Part shown: one piece after another, positions 1 through 8,858 of the stretch
How the letters are laid out: each line of letters starts with the position of its first letter
Numbering within the stretch: the first letter of the stretch is position 1
DNA from: JBAYIE01 sp965279165
GTDB lineage: Bacteria > Bacteroidota > Bacteroidia > UKL13-3
DNA: 64,000 nt
Assembly: GCA_965279165.1 (NCBI GenBank)
Contig: OZ257140.1
Coordinates: forward strand, 2,356,001 to 2,420,000
Direction of reading: 5' to 3'
Position numbers and translations under genes: made by a program
The notes under the pieces: generated by a model
Told to the model about the DNA's origin: nothing
Database searches by the model: none
Seen by the model: only the letters and a program-made list of their open reading frames with translations

Positions 1-2
1 TT

Positions 3-677
3 CGTCAATCAGTTGCCTATTCAAACAAGAATGTAAAAATTTGCGCTTCACACGCAGGATTAACTTTAGGCGAAGATGGAGCTACCCATCAAATTTTGGA
101 AGATATAGGATTGATGAAGATGTTGCCAAATATGGTAGTAATTAATCCTTGCGATTATAACCAAACCAAAGCTGCTACCATTGCGATTGCCGATTATGTT
201 GGTCCGGTTTATTTGCGTTTTGGACGACCGGCCGTTCCAAATTTTACACCTGAAAACCAAAAATTTGAAATTGGGAAAGCCATTACCTTAAATGAAGGGA
301 CAGATGTGTCTATTTTTGCTACCGGTCATTTGGTTTGGAAGGCAATTGAAGCCGGACATGCTTTGGCGGCAAAAGGTATCAACGCAGAGATAATCAATAT
401 ACACACCATCAAACCATTGGATGCAAAAGCGGTATTGGATTCAGTTCGAAAAACCCGTTGTGTGGTAACAGCTGAAGAACACCAAATGAATGGCGGCTTG
501 GGCGATTCAATTTGTCAGTTGCTTGCTCGTAATTTGCCAACACCGGTTGAAATGGTAGCGGTTAATGATAGTTTTGGTGAAAGTGGAACACCCGATCAAT
601 TAATGCTGAAGTATGGTTTGGATGCATCTAATATTGTTGCAGCCGCCGAAAAAGTAATAGCCCGGAAAGTAGCTTAA
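3..677 (+). CDS. Transketolase, C-terminal subunit (5' end outside window)
   Basis: The reading frame is open from base 3, so the start lies upstream; 224 residues remain. The visible part begins inside the pyrimidine-binding domain (GEDGATHQ, then a run ending in VYLRFGRP) and continues into the transketolase C-terminal domain (VVTAEEHQMNGGLGD, FGESGTPDQLM). The motifs fit the C-terminal half of a split transketolase of the pentose phosphate pathway, which pairs with a separate thiamine-diphosphate-binding N-terminal subunit. That partner gene would lie just upstream and is not seen. A full-length single-chain transketolase cannot be excluded because the 5' part is missing. A weak hairpin (CCCG...CGGG followed by six T) spans the stop codon. 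Confidence 0.88.
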   Translation, partial: RQSVAYSNKNVKICASHAGLTLGEDGATHQILEDIGLMKMLPNMVVINPCDYNQTKAATIAIADYVGPVYLRFGRPAVPNFTPENQKFEIGKAITLNEGTDVSIFATGHLVWKAIEAGHALAAKGINAEIINIHTIKPLDAKAVLDSVRKTRCVVTAEEHQMNGGLGDSICQLLARNLPTPVEMVAVNDSFGESGTPDQLMLKYGLDASNIVAAAEKVIARKVA

Positions 678-1177
678 GCGGGTTTTTTGGTTAGGGTTAC
701 GGTTGTTGTTTAATATGGTGTTCAACCCCTTCAGGGTTGATATTTTTCCTTGTCATTGGTTCACACCGGTTTCACCGGTGGTTAATAATGTTCAAGCCCT
801 TCGGGCTTGTTCAATCTGGGTTTGCTAATCAGAACACAACCAACTCAAAAACGCTACATTCCATTGTCGACATAAAAGGAAAAGCAAGGTATTCTTCTCG
901 AAAACGATTTTTTTTAGTGCCGGTTTGAGTCGTTCTGGGAAGAGATTTGCATTCGTTTTTTAGGATTTTTAGTTCACGTTTTTTTTATGTGATCATACAT
1001 TTTGCACTAGTGGTTTTCGTTGTTCAAGCCCTTCAGCCTTGTTCAATCTAGGTTTGCTAATTGCTTAACAACTATAATTAGAATCCCAAAGGGATTCAAT
1101 ATTAATAACACCACATGCAATGTGGTGTTAAACGATGAATTGGTTGAATACATCCAACCGCAACGCGGTTGAACACA
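678..1177. repeat. Palindrome-rich intergenic region next to a RAYT gene
   Basis: About 500 bases without a credible gene, filled with short inverted repeats. AAGCCCTTCGGGCTT (about 795-809) has a diverged second copy in a similar context near 1022-1061 (both followed by TTGTTCAATCT, GGTTTGCTAAT). Others are GAATCCCAAAGGGATTC at 1081-1097, a 10-bp stem AACACCACAT/ATGTGGTGTT at 1107-1129, and CAACCGC-AAC-GCGGTTG at 1155-1171, just past the transposase stop. There is also a CACCGGTTTCACCGGTG-type palindrome near 763-780. Such mixed palindromes resemble the REP-like sequences mobilised by RAYT transposases; that they are substrates of the neighbouring enzyme is inference. Confidence 0.7.
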
Positions 1178-1624
1178 TTAGAAAAGGTATTTTTCATCAT
1201 ATTGAATGCCATGTTCAGCTAAAATCTCCATGTACTCCTTTTCAAAAGACTTACCGTGGTGATGCACTTCCTGGTTCCTAACATATCGAATCAAACGATC
1301 CTTCTCATTTTTCGTATAGGTAAATGCCCCATATCCATTTTGCCATCCAATGAAAGTTGGAAATAACCCGGATTGCTTTATGAATACACTACTCGCTACT
1401 TTTATATCCTTGATCAAGTCAGCAAGTGAAACGGAAGGATGAAGATGTGTGACAATGTGCAAGTGATCTTCAACACCATTAATAATGTATAAATGACAAT
1501 TCTTTTTCTTTAAAATTCCTGCAATAAATTTATATAATTCAATTTTGTGTGCAGCGTTTATGGTTGCTCTTCGAAATTTAGTACCAAAAACAATTTGATA
1601 GATGATTTGTGTGTAAGTACTCAT
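1178..1624 (-). CDS. REP-associated Y1 (IS200-like) transposase
   Basis: 148 residues, a normal length for a single-domain Y1 HUH transposase. The HUH pair is H54-L-H56 in DHLHIV and the nucleophilic tyrosine is Y114 in the family motif YVRNQ. These enzymes nick and rejoin single-stranded DNA at hairpins. No TnpB or IS200/IS605 end is visible. The gene instead sits beside a 500-bp run of varied palindromes, which fits a RAYT acting on REP-like repeats. It starts with ATG and MSTYTQIIYQIVF, closely matching the start chosen for the second such gene at 58769-59257. It seems intact. Confidence 0.87.
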   Translation of the reverse strand: MSTYTQIIYQIVFGTKFRRATINAAHKIELYKFIAGILKKKNCHLYIINGVEDHLHIVTHLHPSVSLADLIKDIKVASSVFIKQSGLFPTFIGWQNGYGAFTYTKNEKDRLIRYVRNQEVHHHGKSFEKEYMEILAEHGIQYDEKYLF

Positions 1625-1661
1625 AGGCTTGAATATTTAAAAGCAATTTATATAAAGTTTC

Positions 1662-2270
1662 TCATTTGGCTTTACTCACCCAAGGATTATCTTTAATATG
1701 AAATCTATAGGGCAGCAATGCATCTTCTTTGGCATAGGCAACACCAATTCTTGGAGATGCAATGATTTGATTCTGAAGATAAGAATTGCCGGTATCTTCG
1801 AGCCAAATTTGTTTGGATTGTAAAGTAATACCGGTATGAGAGGTTTCAATTCCAAGCGCTTTCGACAAACAACCCGGACCGGTTGTTAGTTTAAATGCAG
1901 AGTCCGGAAAATTTCGCCTTTTCTGCATCTCTTCAATCCCATCCACCGGTTCAATGGATCGAATTAAAACGGCATGCGGAATGCCTTTGGCATTGGTAAC
2001 AATATTAAAAAGGGGATGAATTCCATAACAAAGATATACGTAGGCATGACCGCCGGTGCCAAACATCGGTTTGGTTCTTTGGGTCAATCGGGTTCCGTAG
2101 GCATGGCTAGCCTTATCTGTTGCCCCGGCATATGCTTCTGTTTCGGTTATGATTCCGGAAGTGCGTTTGCCATGTAAATGTGTTATCAACATTTTACCCA
2201 AAAGTTGTTTTGCAACTTCCACAACGTCAGGCAATAAATAAAACCCAGGTTTTAGTTTCCTATTATCCAT
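1662..2270 (-). CDS. mpg: DNA-3-methyladenine glycosylase (AAG/MPG family)
   Basis: 202 residues covering the whole Pur_DNA_glyco family fold. The enzyme removes alkylated purines such as 3-methyladenine in base excision repair. The active-site segment TETEAYAG places the catalytic glutamate at E45 and the stacking tyrosine at Y47. RTKPMFG and GHAYVYLCYGIH follow, then the conserved LTTGPGCLSKALGI. It starts with ATG and reads away from the atpD promoter region; its 3' end lies 37 bp from the transposase start. The gene looks intact and single-copy. Confidence 0.95.
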   Translation of the reverse strand: MDNRKLKPGFYLLPDVVEVAKQLLGKMLITHLHGKRTSGIITETEAYAGATDKASHAYGTRLTQRTKPMFGTGGHAYVYLCYGIHPLFNIVTNAKGIPHAVLIRSIEPVDGIEEMQKRRNFPDSAFKLTTGPGCLSKALGIETSHTGITLQSKQIWLEDTGNSYLQNQIIASPRIGVAYAKEDALLPYRFHIKDNPWVSKAK

Positions 2271-2292
2271 AAAATAAGATTACATAAATGGT

Positions 2293-2321
2293 TTGATATT
2301 CGGTATAAAAAATTAGTTTTG
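2293..2321 (+). promoter_or_regulatory. Promoter of atpDC
   Basis: A TTG (2293-2295), an 18-bp spacer and an exact TAGTTTTG -7 box (2314-2321) match the Bacteroidota sigma-ABfr pattern TTTG-N17-23-TAnnTTTG. The start of atpD follows 33 bp later. Confidence 0.65.
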
Positions 2322-2354
2322 CACCACTTTTAAAAGAGATTTAATAACATAAAT

Positions 2355-3860
2355 ATGTCAAATTCAGGAGTAATCGCCCAGATAATTGGTCCAGTAGTGG
2401 ACGTTAGTTTTTCAGAAGGCAGTACAGGTTTACCAAAAATTCTTGATGCACTTTACATTACCAAAAGTGATGGAACAAAGATAGTATTGGAATGTCAGCA
2501 ACATTTAGGAGAAAATATGGTGCGTACCATTGCAATGGAAGCAACAGATGGTTTGGTTCGTGGTATGGAAGTAGTTCCAGCAGGATCCCCAATATCGATG
2601 CCTGCTAACGATTCAGTTCGTGGTCGTTTGTTCAATGTAGTGGGAGAGGCAATTGACGGTATGCGTAAAGTGGATGAAGGTGTTTTAAGACCAATTCACC
2701 GTGATGCACCGAGATTTGAGGACCTTTCTACATCAGCTGAGCCATTATACACCGGTATTAAAGTTATCGATTTAATTGAGCCTTATGCAAAAGGAGGTAA
2801 AATTGGTTTGTTTGGTGGTGCTGGAGTAGGGAAAACCGTTTTGATTATGGAGTTAATCAACAATATCGCAAAGGCATACGAAGGTATGTCGGTATTTGCC
2901 GGTGTTGGTGAACGTACCCGTGAAGGAAATGATTTGCTTCGCGAAATGATCGAATCTGGGGTTATTAAATATGGCAAAGAATTCCAACATTCCATGGAAA
3001 ATGGCGGATGGGATCTTTCTAAAGTAGATTATACAGAATTAGCAAAATCGCAAGCAACCTTGGTGTTCGGACAAATGAACGAACCTCCGGGAGCACGTGC
3101 TCGTGTGGCTTTATCGGGATTAACCATGGCAGAATATTTCCGTGATGGGGATGAGAAAACCGGAGGTCGCGATATCCTTTTCTTCGTAGATAATATTTTC
3201 CGTTTCACACAGGCAGGTTCAGAGGTATCCGCACTTTTAGGTCGTATGCCTTCAGCCGTAGGTTACCAACCAACACTTGCAACTGAAATGGGAGCAATGC
3301 AAGAACGTATTACTTCAACCAAACGTGGTTCAATTACCTCTGTACAGGCTGTTTATGTACCTGCGGATGATTTAACAGATCCGGCACCTGCAACTACATT
3401 TGCCCACTTAGATGCCACCACAGTATTAAGTCGTAAAATTGCTGAGTTAGGTATCTATCCGGCTGTGGATCCTTTGGATTCAACATCGAGGATATTAACG
3501 CCACAAGTAGTAGGTGATGCACATTACAATTGCGCGCAACGTGTAAAATTAACTTTACAGCGTTACAAAGAATTACAGGATATTATTGCCATTTTAGGGA
3601 TGGATGAATTAAGTGAAGACGATAAATTGGTTGTTTCGCGTGCTCGTCGTGTTCAACGTTTCCTTTCCCAACCTTTCCACGTTGCCGAACAATTTACCGG
3701 ATTAAAAGGGGTATTGGTTCCAATCGAGGAAACGATAAAAGGATTCAATGCAATTATGGATGGACAATACGATCATTTGCCGGAAGCTGCATTTAACCTT
3801 GTAGGTAGCATCGAAGATGCAGTAGCTAAAGGAGAGAAGATGCTCGCTGAAGCCAAGTAA
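2355..3860 (+). CDS. atpD: ATP synthase F1 subunit beta
   Basis: 501 residues, the usual length. Beta carries the catalytic nucleotide sites of the F1 head. The Walker A loop GGAGVGKT lies near residues 152-160, followed by GERTREGNDL, the catalytic-site motif ALSGLTMAEYFRD and Walker B DILFFVDNIFRFTQAGSEVSALLGRMPSAVGYQPTL (read in two pieces). The only neighbour from the complex is atpC, 19 bp downstream. The other atp genes are absent from this window, as is common in Bacteroidota, where atpDC is often a separate operon. A good promoter lies immediately upstream. Confidence 0.98.
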   Translation: MSNSGVIAQIIGPVVDVSFSEGSTGLPKILDALYITKSDGTKIVLECQQHLGENMVRTIAMEATDGLVRGMEVVPAGSPISMPANDSVRGRLFNVVGEAIDGMRKVDEGVLRPIHRDAPRFEDLSTSAEPLYTGIKVIDLIEPYAKGGKIGLFGGAGVGKTVLIMELINNIAKAYEGMSVFAGVGERTREGNDLLREMIESGVIKYGKEFQHSMENGGWDLSKVDYTELAKSQATLVFGQMNEPPGARARVALSGLTMAEYFRDGDEKTGGRDILFFVDNIFRFTQAGSEVSALLGRMPSAVGYQPTLATEMGAMQERITSTKRGSITSVQAVYVPADDLTDPAPATTFAHLDATTVLSRKIAELGIYPAVDPLDSTSRILTPQVVGDAHYNCAQRVKLTLQRYKELQDIIAILGMDELSEDDKLVVSRARRVQRFLSQPFHVAEQFTGLKGVLVPIEETIKGFNAIMDGQYDHLPEAAFNLVGSIEDAVAKGEKMLAEAK

Positions 3861-3879
3861 TTATTAAATAACCAGTTAT

Positions 3880-4110
3880 ATGCATTTAGATATACTTACT
3901 CCAGATAAAACGCTTTTTGCCGGTGAGGTTGAGAGTGTTACAGTTCCTGGATCAAAAGGACAATTCCAGATTCTGAACAACCATGCAGCTTTGGTTTCTA
4001 GTCTCGAAAAAGGGAAAGTAAAAGTAAAGTCAGGTAAGGAGGAACTATCTTTTGATATAAAAGGTGGTGTGATTGAAGTTCTCCAGAATAAGATTGTTAT
4101 TTTAGCATAA
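3880..4110 (+). CDS. atpC: ATP synthase F1 subunit epsilon (short form)
   Basis: 76 residues. Only the N-terminal beta-sandwich domain is present (MHLDILTPDKTLFAGEVESV, then SKGQFQILNNHAALVSSLEKG). The C-terminal helical hairpin that inhibits ATP hydrolysis in E. coli epsilon is missing. Short epsilon subunits of this kind are normal in Bacteroidota. The subunit joins the gamma stalk to the c-ring. It is co-transcribed with atpD, and a strong terminator follows. Confidence 0.93.
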   Translation: MHLDILTPDKTLFAGEVESVTVPGSKGQFQILNNHAALVSSLEKGKVKVKSGKEELSFDIKGGVIEVLQNKIVILA

Positions 4111-4130
4111 AATTTATATAACCTTTATAT

Positions 4131-4161
4131 AAAAAAAGCCCTCATTTTGAGGGCTTTTTTT
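4131..4161 (+). terminator. Rho-independent terminator after atpC
   Basis: AGCCCTCA-TTT-TGAGGGCT stem flanked by an A-run and a T-run; usable in both directions. Confidence 0.88.
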
Positions 4162-4178
4162 ATACATTGCGGCTAATA

Positions 4179-6674
4179 ATGCGAAAGATATTAGCCATTC
4201 TTTTAACCCTAACTGTTGGCTTATTCACTTATGGGCAACAAAGAACAAACACGATTGATAGCCTCAAGAATTTATTGGATAATTCGACCGATATTCTCGA
4301 AAAATGCGATTTGTTACTTAAAACCGCTGAAGCAGAGTCTGAATTAGATGCAACAAAGGCAAGGATTTACATTGATAAAGTAATCGAACTTTCAGAAATA
4401 AATAACCATAAATTTTGTGCCGGTAAAGCTTATCATAAACTGGGCGATATAAAGGATAAGCATAACGAATTTGACTCAGCAGCGTATTTTTACGAGAAAG
4501 CAATTTCTTTTTTTAATGAACCGGAAGGTTCAAGGGAAATGGCTAAGATCTGTAACAAAATAGGCATTATTCGCGAATCGAAAGGAGATTTTATTGGGGC
4601 ATTCAAATTATATATGAAAGCCTTAATTTACAGTGAAAAAATAGGCGACAAAGAAGGAATTGCGAATGCTTATCTTAATATCGGATTAATCAATCATTAC
4701 CGGAAGAATTATAAAATGGCTTTGTTTGATTTTAACAGGGCATTAAAAATAGCAGATGAAGAAAATCTGAATGCTGTTAAAGCATCTGCTTATAATAATA
4801 TGGGGATGACCTATAAATTATTAAAAGAATACAATAAATCGATAAACTATTTTAAAATAGTACTCGACTTGGACCGTCGGGAGAATAACAAGGCAAATAT
4901 TGCCTATTCGTTGAATAACGTAGGGTCTGTGTATTATGATTTAAAAGATTACCAGAAGGCTGTTTATTATTATAGGGAAGCGATAAAGTTAAAGTTGGAA
5001 ATTAATGATGAGGAAGGCTTAATAAATGGGTATAATAACCTATCGGCAGTTTTGATTTATTTATCAAAATTTGAGGAGGCAAAGAGTTGCCTTGAAATGG
5101 CAGAACAACTTACGGCAAAAACAGGGGTAAGGGTATACCAGACCGAGACTTTTTATAATTACCACATGTTGTTCAAAATGAAAAAAGAATTTGACAAAGC
5201 TTTAGAATATCATACCAAATATACTTTGTTAAATGATTCCATGCAGATGAACGAAAAGGACCTTGCTATTGATCAATTGCAAAAGCAGTACGATTTTGAT
5301 AAGGTGAATGCAGATATAGAATTGAAAAATATTCAGATTGAAAAGAGCCGTCAAGTAAAACTATTCTATTTGATTGCATTGGTTGTATTGGTCATATCAT
5401 TGGCTTTTGTATTGTTTACCTTAACCAGAATAAAAAACTTGAATAAGGAACTAAATATACATCAAATCGAAATTCAGCAACAAAATGAAACATTGCGACA
5501 GAAGAATTTAGATATTGCAAAAGCAAGACAATATGCAGAAGACGCTGCCAAATCGAAAGGGCAGTTTTTGTCGGTTATGAGTCACGAAATCAGAACACCA
5601 TTAAATGCAATTATTGGAATTGCTAATCTGTTAAATGAATCAGAGGCTAATCCGGAGCAAAAACGGATCATTCAAATTCTTAAATCCTCCTCCGATAATT
5701 TAATGGCCCTGATTAATGATATTCTTGACGTAAGTAAAATTGAGTCGGGCAAACTGCATCTCGAATATGTTGATTTTTGCTTAAAAGAGGTTGTACAAAA
5801 TTTGCATGATCTATACTTGATAAGAGCTAAGGAGAAAGGGGTTGAGTTTCGTATGAATTTTGACCCGGGATTAAATCAAAAACTTCTTGGAGATCCATTG
5901 CGAATCAATCAGATTTTGTCGAATTTAATTAGCAACGCAATTAAGTTTACCTTGAAAGGGTTTATCGAGATTAATGTGAAAAGAGTTGGGGAGGGCAGTG
6001 ATTACAATGATATTCATTTTGAGGTTAAGGATTCCGGAATAGGTATACCATCCAATAAACAAACCCGAATTTTTGATTCCTTTGAACAGGCTGATAATAA
6101 AACTACCAGATTATATGGTGGAACAGGATTAGGACTTTCCATCAGCAAGCAATTACTAGAATTGCTTGGTAGCGATTTGTTGTTAAAAAGCACCGAAGGT
6201 GTTGGCTCATCCTTTTATTTTACAATTCGATTTAATAAGGTACATCCCGACACTACGGAAGGGAAAACAGATGAAAAAGAAATATTAAAACAATTAGAAG
6301 GTAAGCGTATTCTGATTGCTGAAGATAATCCTGTAAACGTGTATATCCTGAAACAATTTTTGGGTAAATGGAAGATGCAAGCAAAGATTGCTGAAGATGG
6401 TATTAAAGCAGTTGAGATGGCATTAAACTATAATTTTGATATCGTGTTGATGGATATCAATATGCCATTAATCGATGGTTACGAAGCTGCTAATAGAATC
6501 TTGGCAATTAAAGAGAAGTTGCCGATCGTGGCTATTACTGCGGCTACTTTATCCGAAACCACAGATTTAATGAAAGAATCAGGTATAGTGGATTATATAC
6601 CAAAACCCTTTCAACCAACAGAGTTAGTTCAAAAAATTCTGAAGAATATTACAAAGAATCAGGACGATAATTAG
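4179..6674 (+). CDS. TPR-containing hybrid sensor histidine kinase
   Basis: 831 residues. Order: signal peptide (MRKILAILLTLTVGLFTYGQ); about six tetratricopeptide repeats over residues 30-370 as the periplasmic sensing part; one membrane segment near 405-425; a short coiled coil; a HisKA box SHEIRTPLNAIIGI with phospho-acceptor H469; an ATPase domain with N box (NLISNAIKFT), DSGIGIP and GGTGLGLSI; and a receiver domain with acidic pair AEDN and phospho-acceptor D759 in VLMDINMP. There is no DNA-binding domain, so output probably passes to a separate protein. The longer frame begins with TTG at 4167; ATG at 4179 is preferred because it begins a clean signal peptide. It stands alone after the atpC terminator. 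Confidence 0.93.
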   Translation: MRKILAILLTLTVGLFTYGQQRTNTIDSLKNLLDNSTDILEKCDLLLKTAEAESELDATKARIYIDKVIELSEINNHKFCAGKAYHKLGDIKDKHNEFDSAAYFYEKAISFFNEPEGSREMAKICNKIGIIRESKGDFIGAFKLYMKALIYSEKIGDKEGIANAYLNIGLINHYRKNYKMALFDFNRALKIADEENLNAVKASAYNNMGMTYKLLKEYNKSINYFKIVLDLDRRENNKANIAYSLNNVGSVYYDLKDYQKAVYYYREAIKLKLEINDEEGLINGYNNLSAVLIYLSKFEEAKSCLEMAEQLTAKTGVRVYQTETFYNYHMLFKMKKEFDKALEYHTKYTLLNDSMQMNEKDLAIDQLQKQYDFDKVNADIELKNIQIEKSRQVKLFYLIALVVLVISLAFVLFTLTRIKNLNKELNIHQIEIQQQNETLRQKNLDIAKARQYAEDAAKSKGQFLSVMSHEIRTPLNAIIGIANLLNESEANPEQKRIIQILKSSSDNLMALINDILDVSKIESGKLHLEYVDFCLKEVVQNLHDLYLIRAKEKGVEFRMNFDPGLNQKLLGDPLRINQILSNLISNAIKFTLKGFIEINVKRVGEGSDYNDIHFEVKDSGIGIPSNKQTRIFDSFEQADNKTTRLYGGTGLGLSISKQLLELLGSDLLLKSTEGVGSSFYFTIRFNKVHPDTTEGKTDEKEILKQLEGKRILIAEDNPVNVYILKQFLGKWKMQAKIAEDGIKAVEMALNYNFDIVLMDINMPLIDGYEAANRILAIKEKLPIVAITAATLSETTDLMKESGIVDYIPKPFQPTELVQKILKNITKNQDDN

Positions 6675-6681
6675 CCAAGAA

Positions 6682-7413
6682 TTATTTTATAACAGGATAT
6701 TTACGGAACCAGCTTTTAATTTTCATCGACAATACACCCCAAATTGCTTCGCGGATAATGTTTTTCGAAATTTTAGACTCTCCAAGCGTTCTATCTGTAA
6801 AAATAATAGGTACTTCAACCAATTTAAATCCATGTTTCCAGGTGGTAAATTTCATTTCGATTTGAAATGCATACCCCCTGAATTTAATCGTATTCAGATT
6901 GATGTTTTTAAGTACCCTTGCTGTGTAACATACAAATCCTGCTGTAGTGTCATGAATCGGCAAACCGGTAATCATTTGCACATATTTGGATGCAAAATAG
7001 GATAACATTACCCTGCTCATTGGCCAATTAACTACATTTACTCCTGTGGCATAACGTGAACCTATGCTCATATCGGCGCCGTTTACACATGCCTGGTATA
7101 ATTTTGGTAAATCGTCCGGATTGTGCGAAAAATCGGCGTCCATTTCAAAAATATAGTCATATCCCTTTTCTAAACACCAGTGAAAACCTGTTATATAGGC
7201 AGTTCCCAAACCGTTTTTTTCAGCACGCTCGAGCAAATGCAATCCGCTAAATTCTTTTTGTAAATTTTTAATACAATTTCCTGTACCATCCGGTGAACCA
7301 TCGTCCACAATAAGCATATCAAAGGATACCGTTAAGGAAAATACTTTCCGTATAATCGCTTCGATATTTTCGATTTCGTTATAAGTTGGAACGATTACTA
7401 TTCTCGGATTCAC
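6682..7413 (-). CDS. Family 2 glycosyltransferase, polyprenol-phosphate mannosyltransferase-like
   Basis: 243 residues with a GT-A fold of the DPM1 type. It opens with IVIVPTYNEIENI, has the DDGSPDGTG nucleotide-sugar motif and the metal-binding MDADFSHNPDDLP segment, and ends in the conserved FRGYAFQIEMKF and RTLGESKIS stretch. It transfers a sugar from a nucleotide donor to polyprenol phosphate at the inner membrane; the sugar cannot be told from sequence. There is no C-terminal membrane domain. The start is GTG; no ATG lies before the first motif. It is convergent with the histidine kinase, with 7 bp between them. Confidence 0.9.
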   Translation of the reverse strand: MNPRIVIVPTYNEIENIEAIIRKVFSLTVSFDMLIVDDGSPDGTGNCIKNLQKEFSGLHLLERAEKNGLGTAYITGFHWCLEKGYDYIFEMDADFSHNPDDLPKLYQACVNGADMSIGSRYATGVNVVNWPMSRVMLSYFASKYVQMITGLPIHDTTAGFVCYTARVLKNINLNTIKFRGYAFQIEMKFTTWKHGFKLVEVPIIFTDRTLGESKISKNIIREAIWGVLSMKIKSWFRKYPVIK

Positions 7414-7480
7414 TTTGCTAATTTTACTTCAATAATATCGAAATTCGCTTAATCTTAAAATTAATACGTAAATAGCATAC

Positions 7481-7972
7481 ATGAATAAGGCAGTATTTTT
7501 GGACAGGGACGGAGTTATTAATGTTGAAATTGGCGACTATATAACGCGTTACGAGGATTTTAAATTACTCCCGCATGCAATTCGGTATATTAAAGAATTG
7601 CACCAGGCCGGATATAAAATTATTGTTATCACCAACCAAGGTGGAATTGCAAAAGGCTTGTATACCCGTTCCGAATTGTTTGCCATGCATTTAAGTATGA
7701 ATGAAGAAATTTTGCTCTCAGGCGGTAAAATTGATGAAATTTATTACTGTCCGCACCACCCTGACTTTGGCCATTGTTTATGCAGAAAACCTGCATCCCT
7801 TATGGTTGAAAAAGCTATTGCAAAATGGCAAATCGACCCAAGTAAATCGGTATTTGTTGGCGATAAACAAAGGGATATTGATGCAGCAAACGGCGCAGGA
7901 GTAAAAGGCGTATTAATCCACGAAAACCAAGATTGGGGCTTTGTCCTAGAAGACTTACTAAAACCCAGTTAA
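7481..7972 (+). CDS. gmhB: D-glycero-D-manno-heptose-1,7-bisphosphate 7-phosphatase
   Basis: 163 residues of the HAD-IIIA phosphatase family. FLDRDGVIN carries nucleophile D8 and acid/base D10; ITNQGGI is motif II; VGDKQRDIDAA is the C-terminal metal site. The zinc loop CPHHPDFGHCLC is the mark of GmhB. It dephosphorylates heptose-1,7-bisphosphate on the route to ADP-heptose for LPS inner core, but related histidinol phosphatases share the fold. The last residues and the stop codon lie inside a 169-bp imperfect palindrome, so the original C-terminus may have been replaced. Confidence 0.88.
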   Translation: MNKAVFLDRDGVINVEIGDYITRYEDFKLLPHAIRYIKELHQAGYKIIVITNQGGIAKGLYTRSELFAMHLSMNEEILLSGGKIDEIYYCPHHPDFGHCLCRKPASLMVEKAIAKWQIDPSKSVFVGDKQRDIDAANGAGVKGVLIHENQDWGFVLEDLLKPS

Positions 7973-8130
7973 TGCAGTAGAAATTCTATTCCGACACAAA
8001 ATACCTTCAAAACCTGAAGCTTTGCAACTTTTGCTCATTCACCATAGTTGTTACTATGCCTCAATCGCAAAAGTTCAGGTTTTATTGGTCTTTTGCGTCT
8101 CATGACGAATTCTACTGCATTATCTGGGTT
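7962..8130. repeat. Long imperfect palindrome (MITE-like) between gmhB and rpe
   Basis: The outer arms AACCCAGTTAATGCAGTAGA (left, from 7962) and AACCCAGATAATGCAGTAGA (right, read inward on the minus strand from 8130) match at 19 of 20 bases. Further inside, AAAACCTGAA, CTTTTGC and CATAGT pair with their complements around a TGTT loop. The whole could fold into one long hairpin. It holds the gmhB stop codon in its left arm and ends 34 bp before the rpe start. It has no coding capacity of its own; an upstream rpe-frame extension from 8048 reads through it by chance. Confidence 0.82.
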
Positions 8131-8164
8131 AAAAATTAACGGAATAACCCTATTTTCGTGCATT

Positions 8165-8839
8165 ATGAGCAGTCCGATAATAGCCCCCTCTATACTTTCA
8201 GCCGATTTTGGCAACTTGCAACGCGACGTCGAAATGATTAATAAAAGTGAAGCAGATTGGTTTCACGTGGATATTATGGATGGCGTTTTTGTACCCAATA
8301 TTTCCTTTGGTTTCCCGGTTATTCAGGCGATTAAAAAACATGCCACCAAGCCATTGGATGTTCATTTAATGATTGTGCAACCCGAAAGGTATATCAAGGA
8401 TTTTAAACAAGTCGGTGCTGATATATTGTCGGTTCATTTAGAAGCTTCAACACATTTACACCGCACTTTACAAGCCATAAAAGCAGAAGGAATGAAAGCC
8501 GGAGTAGCGCTGAATCCGCATTCGCCGGTACATTTGCTAAAAGACCTGATTATGGATATGGATATGGTTTGTATGATGAGTGTAAATCCCGGTTTTGGCG
8601 GACAAAAATTTATTGAACGTATCTATGCTAAATGTGCCGAATTAAAGGATATGATCATCCAACAAAATTCTTCTTGTTTGATAGAAATTGATGGTGGCGT
8701 TAACGATATTACCGGACCCAAATTGCTTCAATGTGGCGCAGATGTGCTGGTAGCAGGCAATTATGTATTCAGCAACAAAGATCCTCTTGCGGTTATTTCT
8801 TCCCTTAAAAAGTTGTCAACCTATACGCAACCGGCATAA
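8165..8839 (+). CDS. rpe: Ribulose-phosphate 3-epimerase
   Basis: 224 residues, the normal length, from ATG at 8165 (MSSPIIAPSILSADF). It is a TIM-barrel enzyme that interconverts ribulose-5-phosphate and xylulose-5-phosphate in the pentose phosphate pathway. Metal and catalytic residues H34 and D36 sit in FHVDIMDG; DVHLMI, MSVNPGFGGQ and EIDGGV follow in order. The frame is open upstream to 8048, but that part lies in the palindromic element and does not look like protein. A near-consensus -7 box TATTTTCG lies at about 8149-8156. Confidence 0.96.
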   Translation: MSSPIIAPSILSADFGNLQRDVEMINKSEADWFHVDIMDGVFVPNISFGFPVIQAIKKHATKPLDVHLMIVQPERYIKDFKQVGADILSVHLEASTHLHRTLQAIKAEGMKAGVALNPHSPVHLLKDLIMDMDMVCMMSVNPGFGGQKFIERIYAKCAELKDMIIQQNSSCLIEIDGGVNDITGPKLLQCGADVLVAGNYVFSNKDPLAVISSLKKLSTYTQPA

Positions 8840-8858
8840 TTGACGTTTAATTCATTTA

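Noticed and set aside
737..928. 63-codon frame after the transketolase gene
   Set aside because: It crosses several palindromes and has no recognisable protein features.
8048..8164. 39-residue extension of Rpe
   Set aside because: It translates the right arm of the palindromic element; the family start is at 8165.
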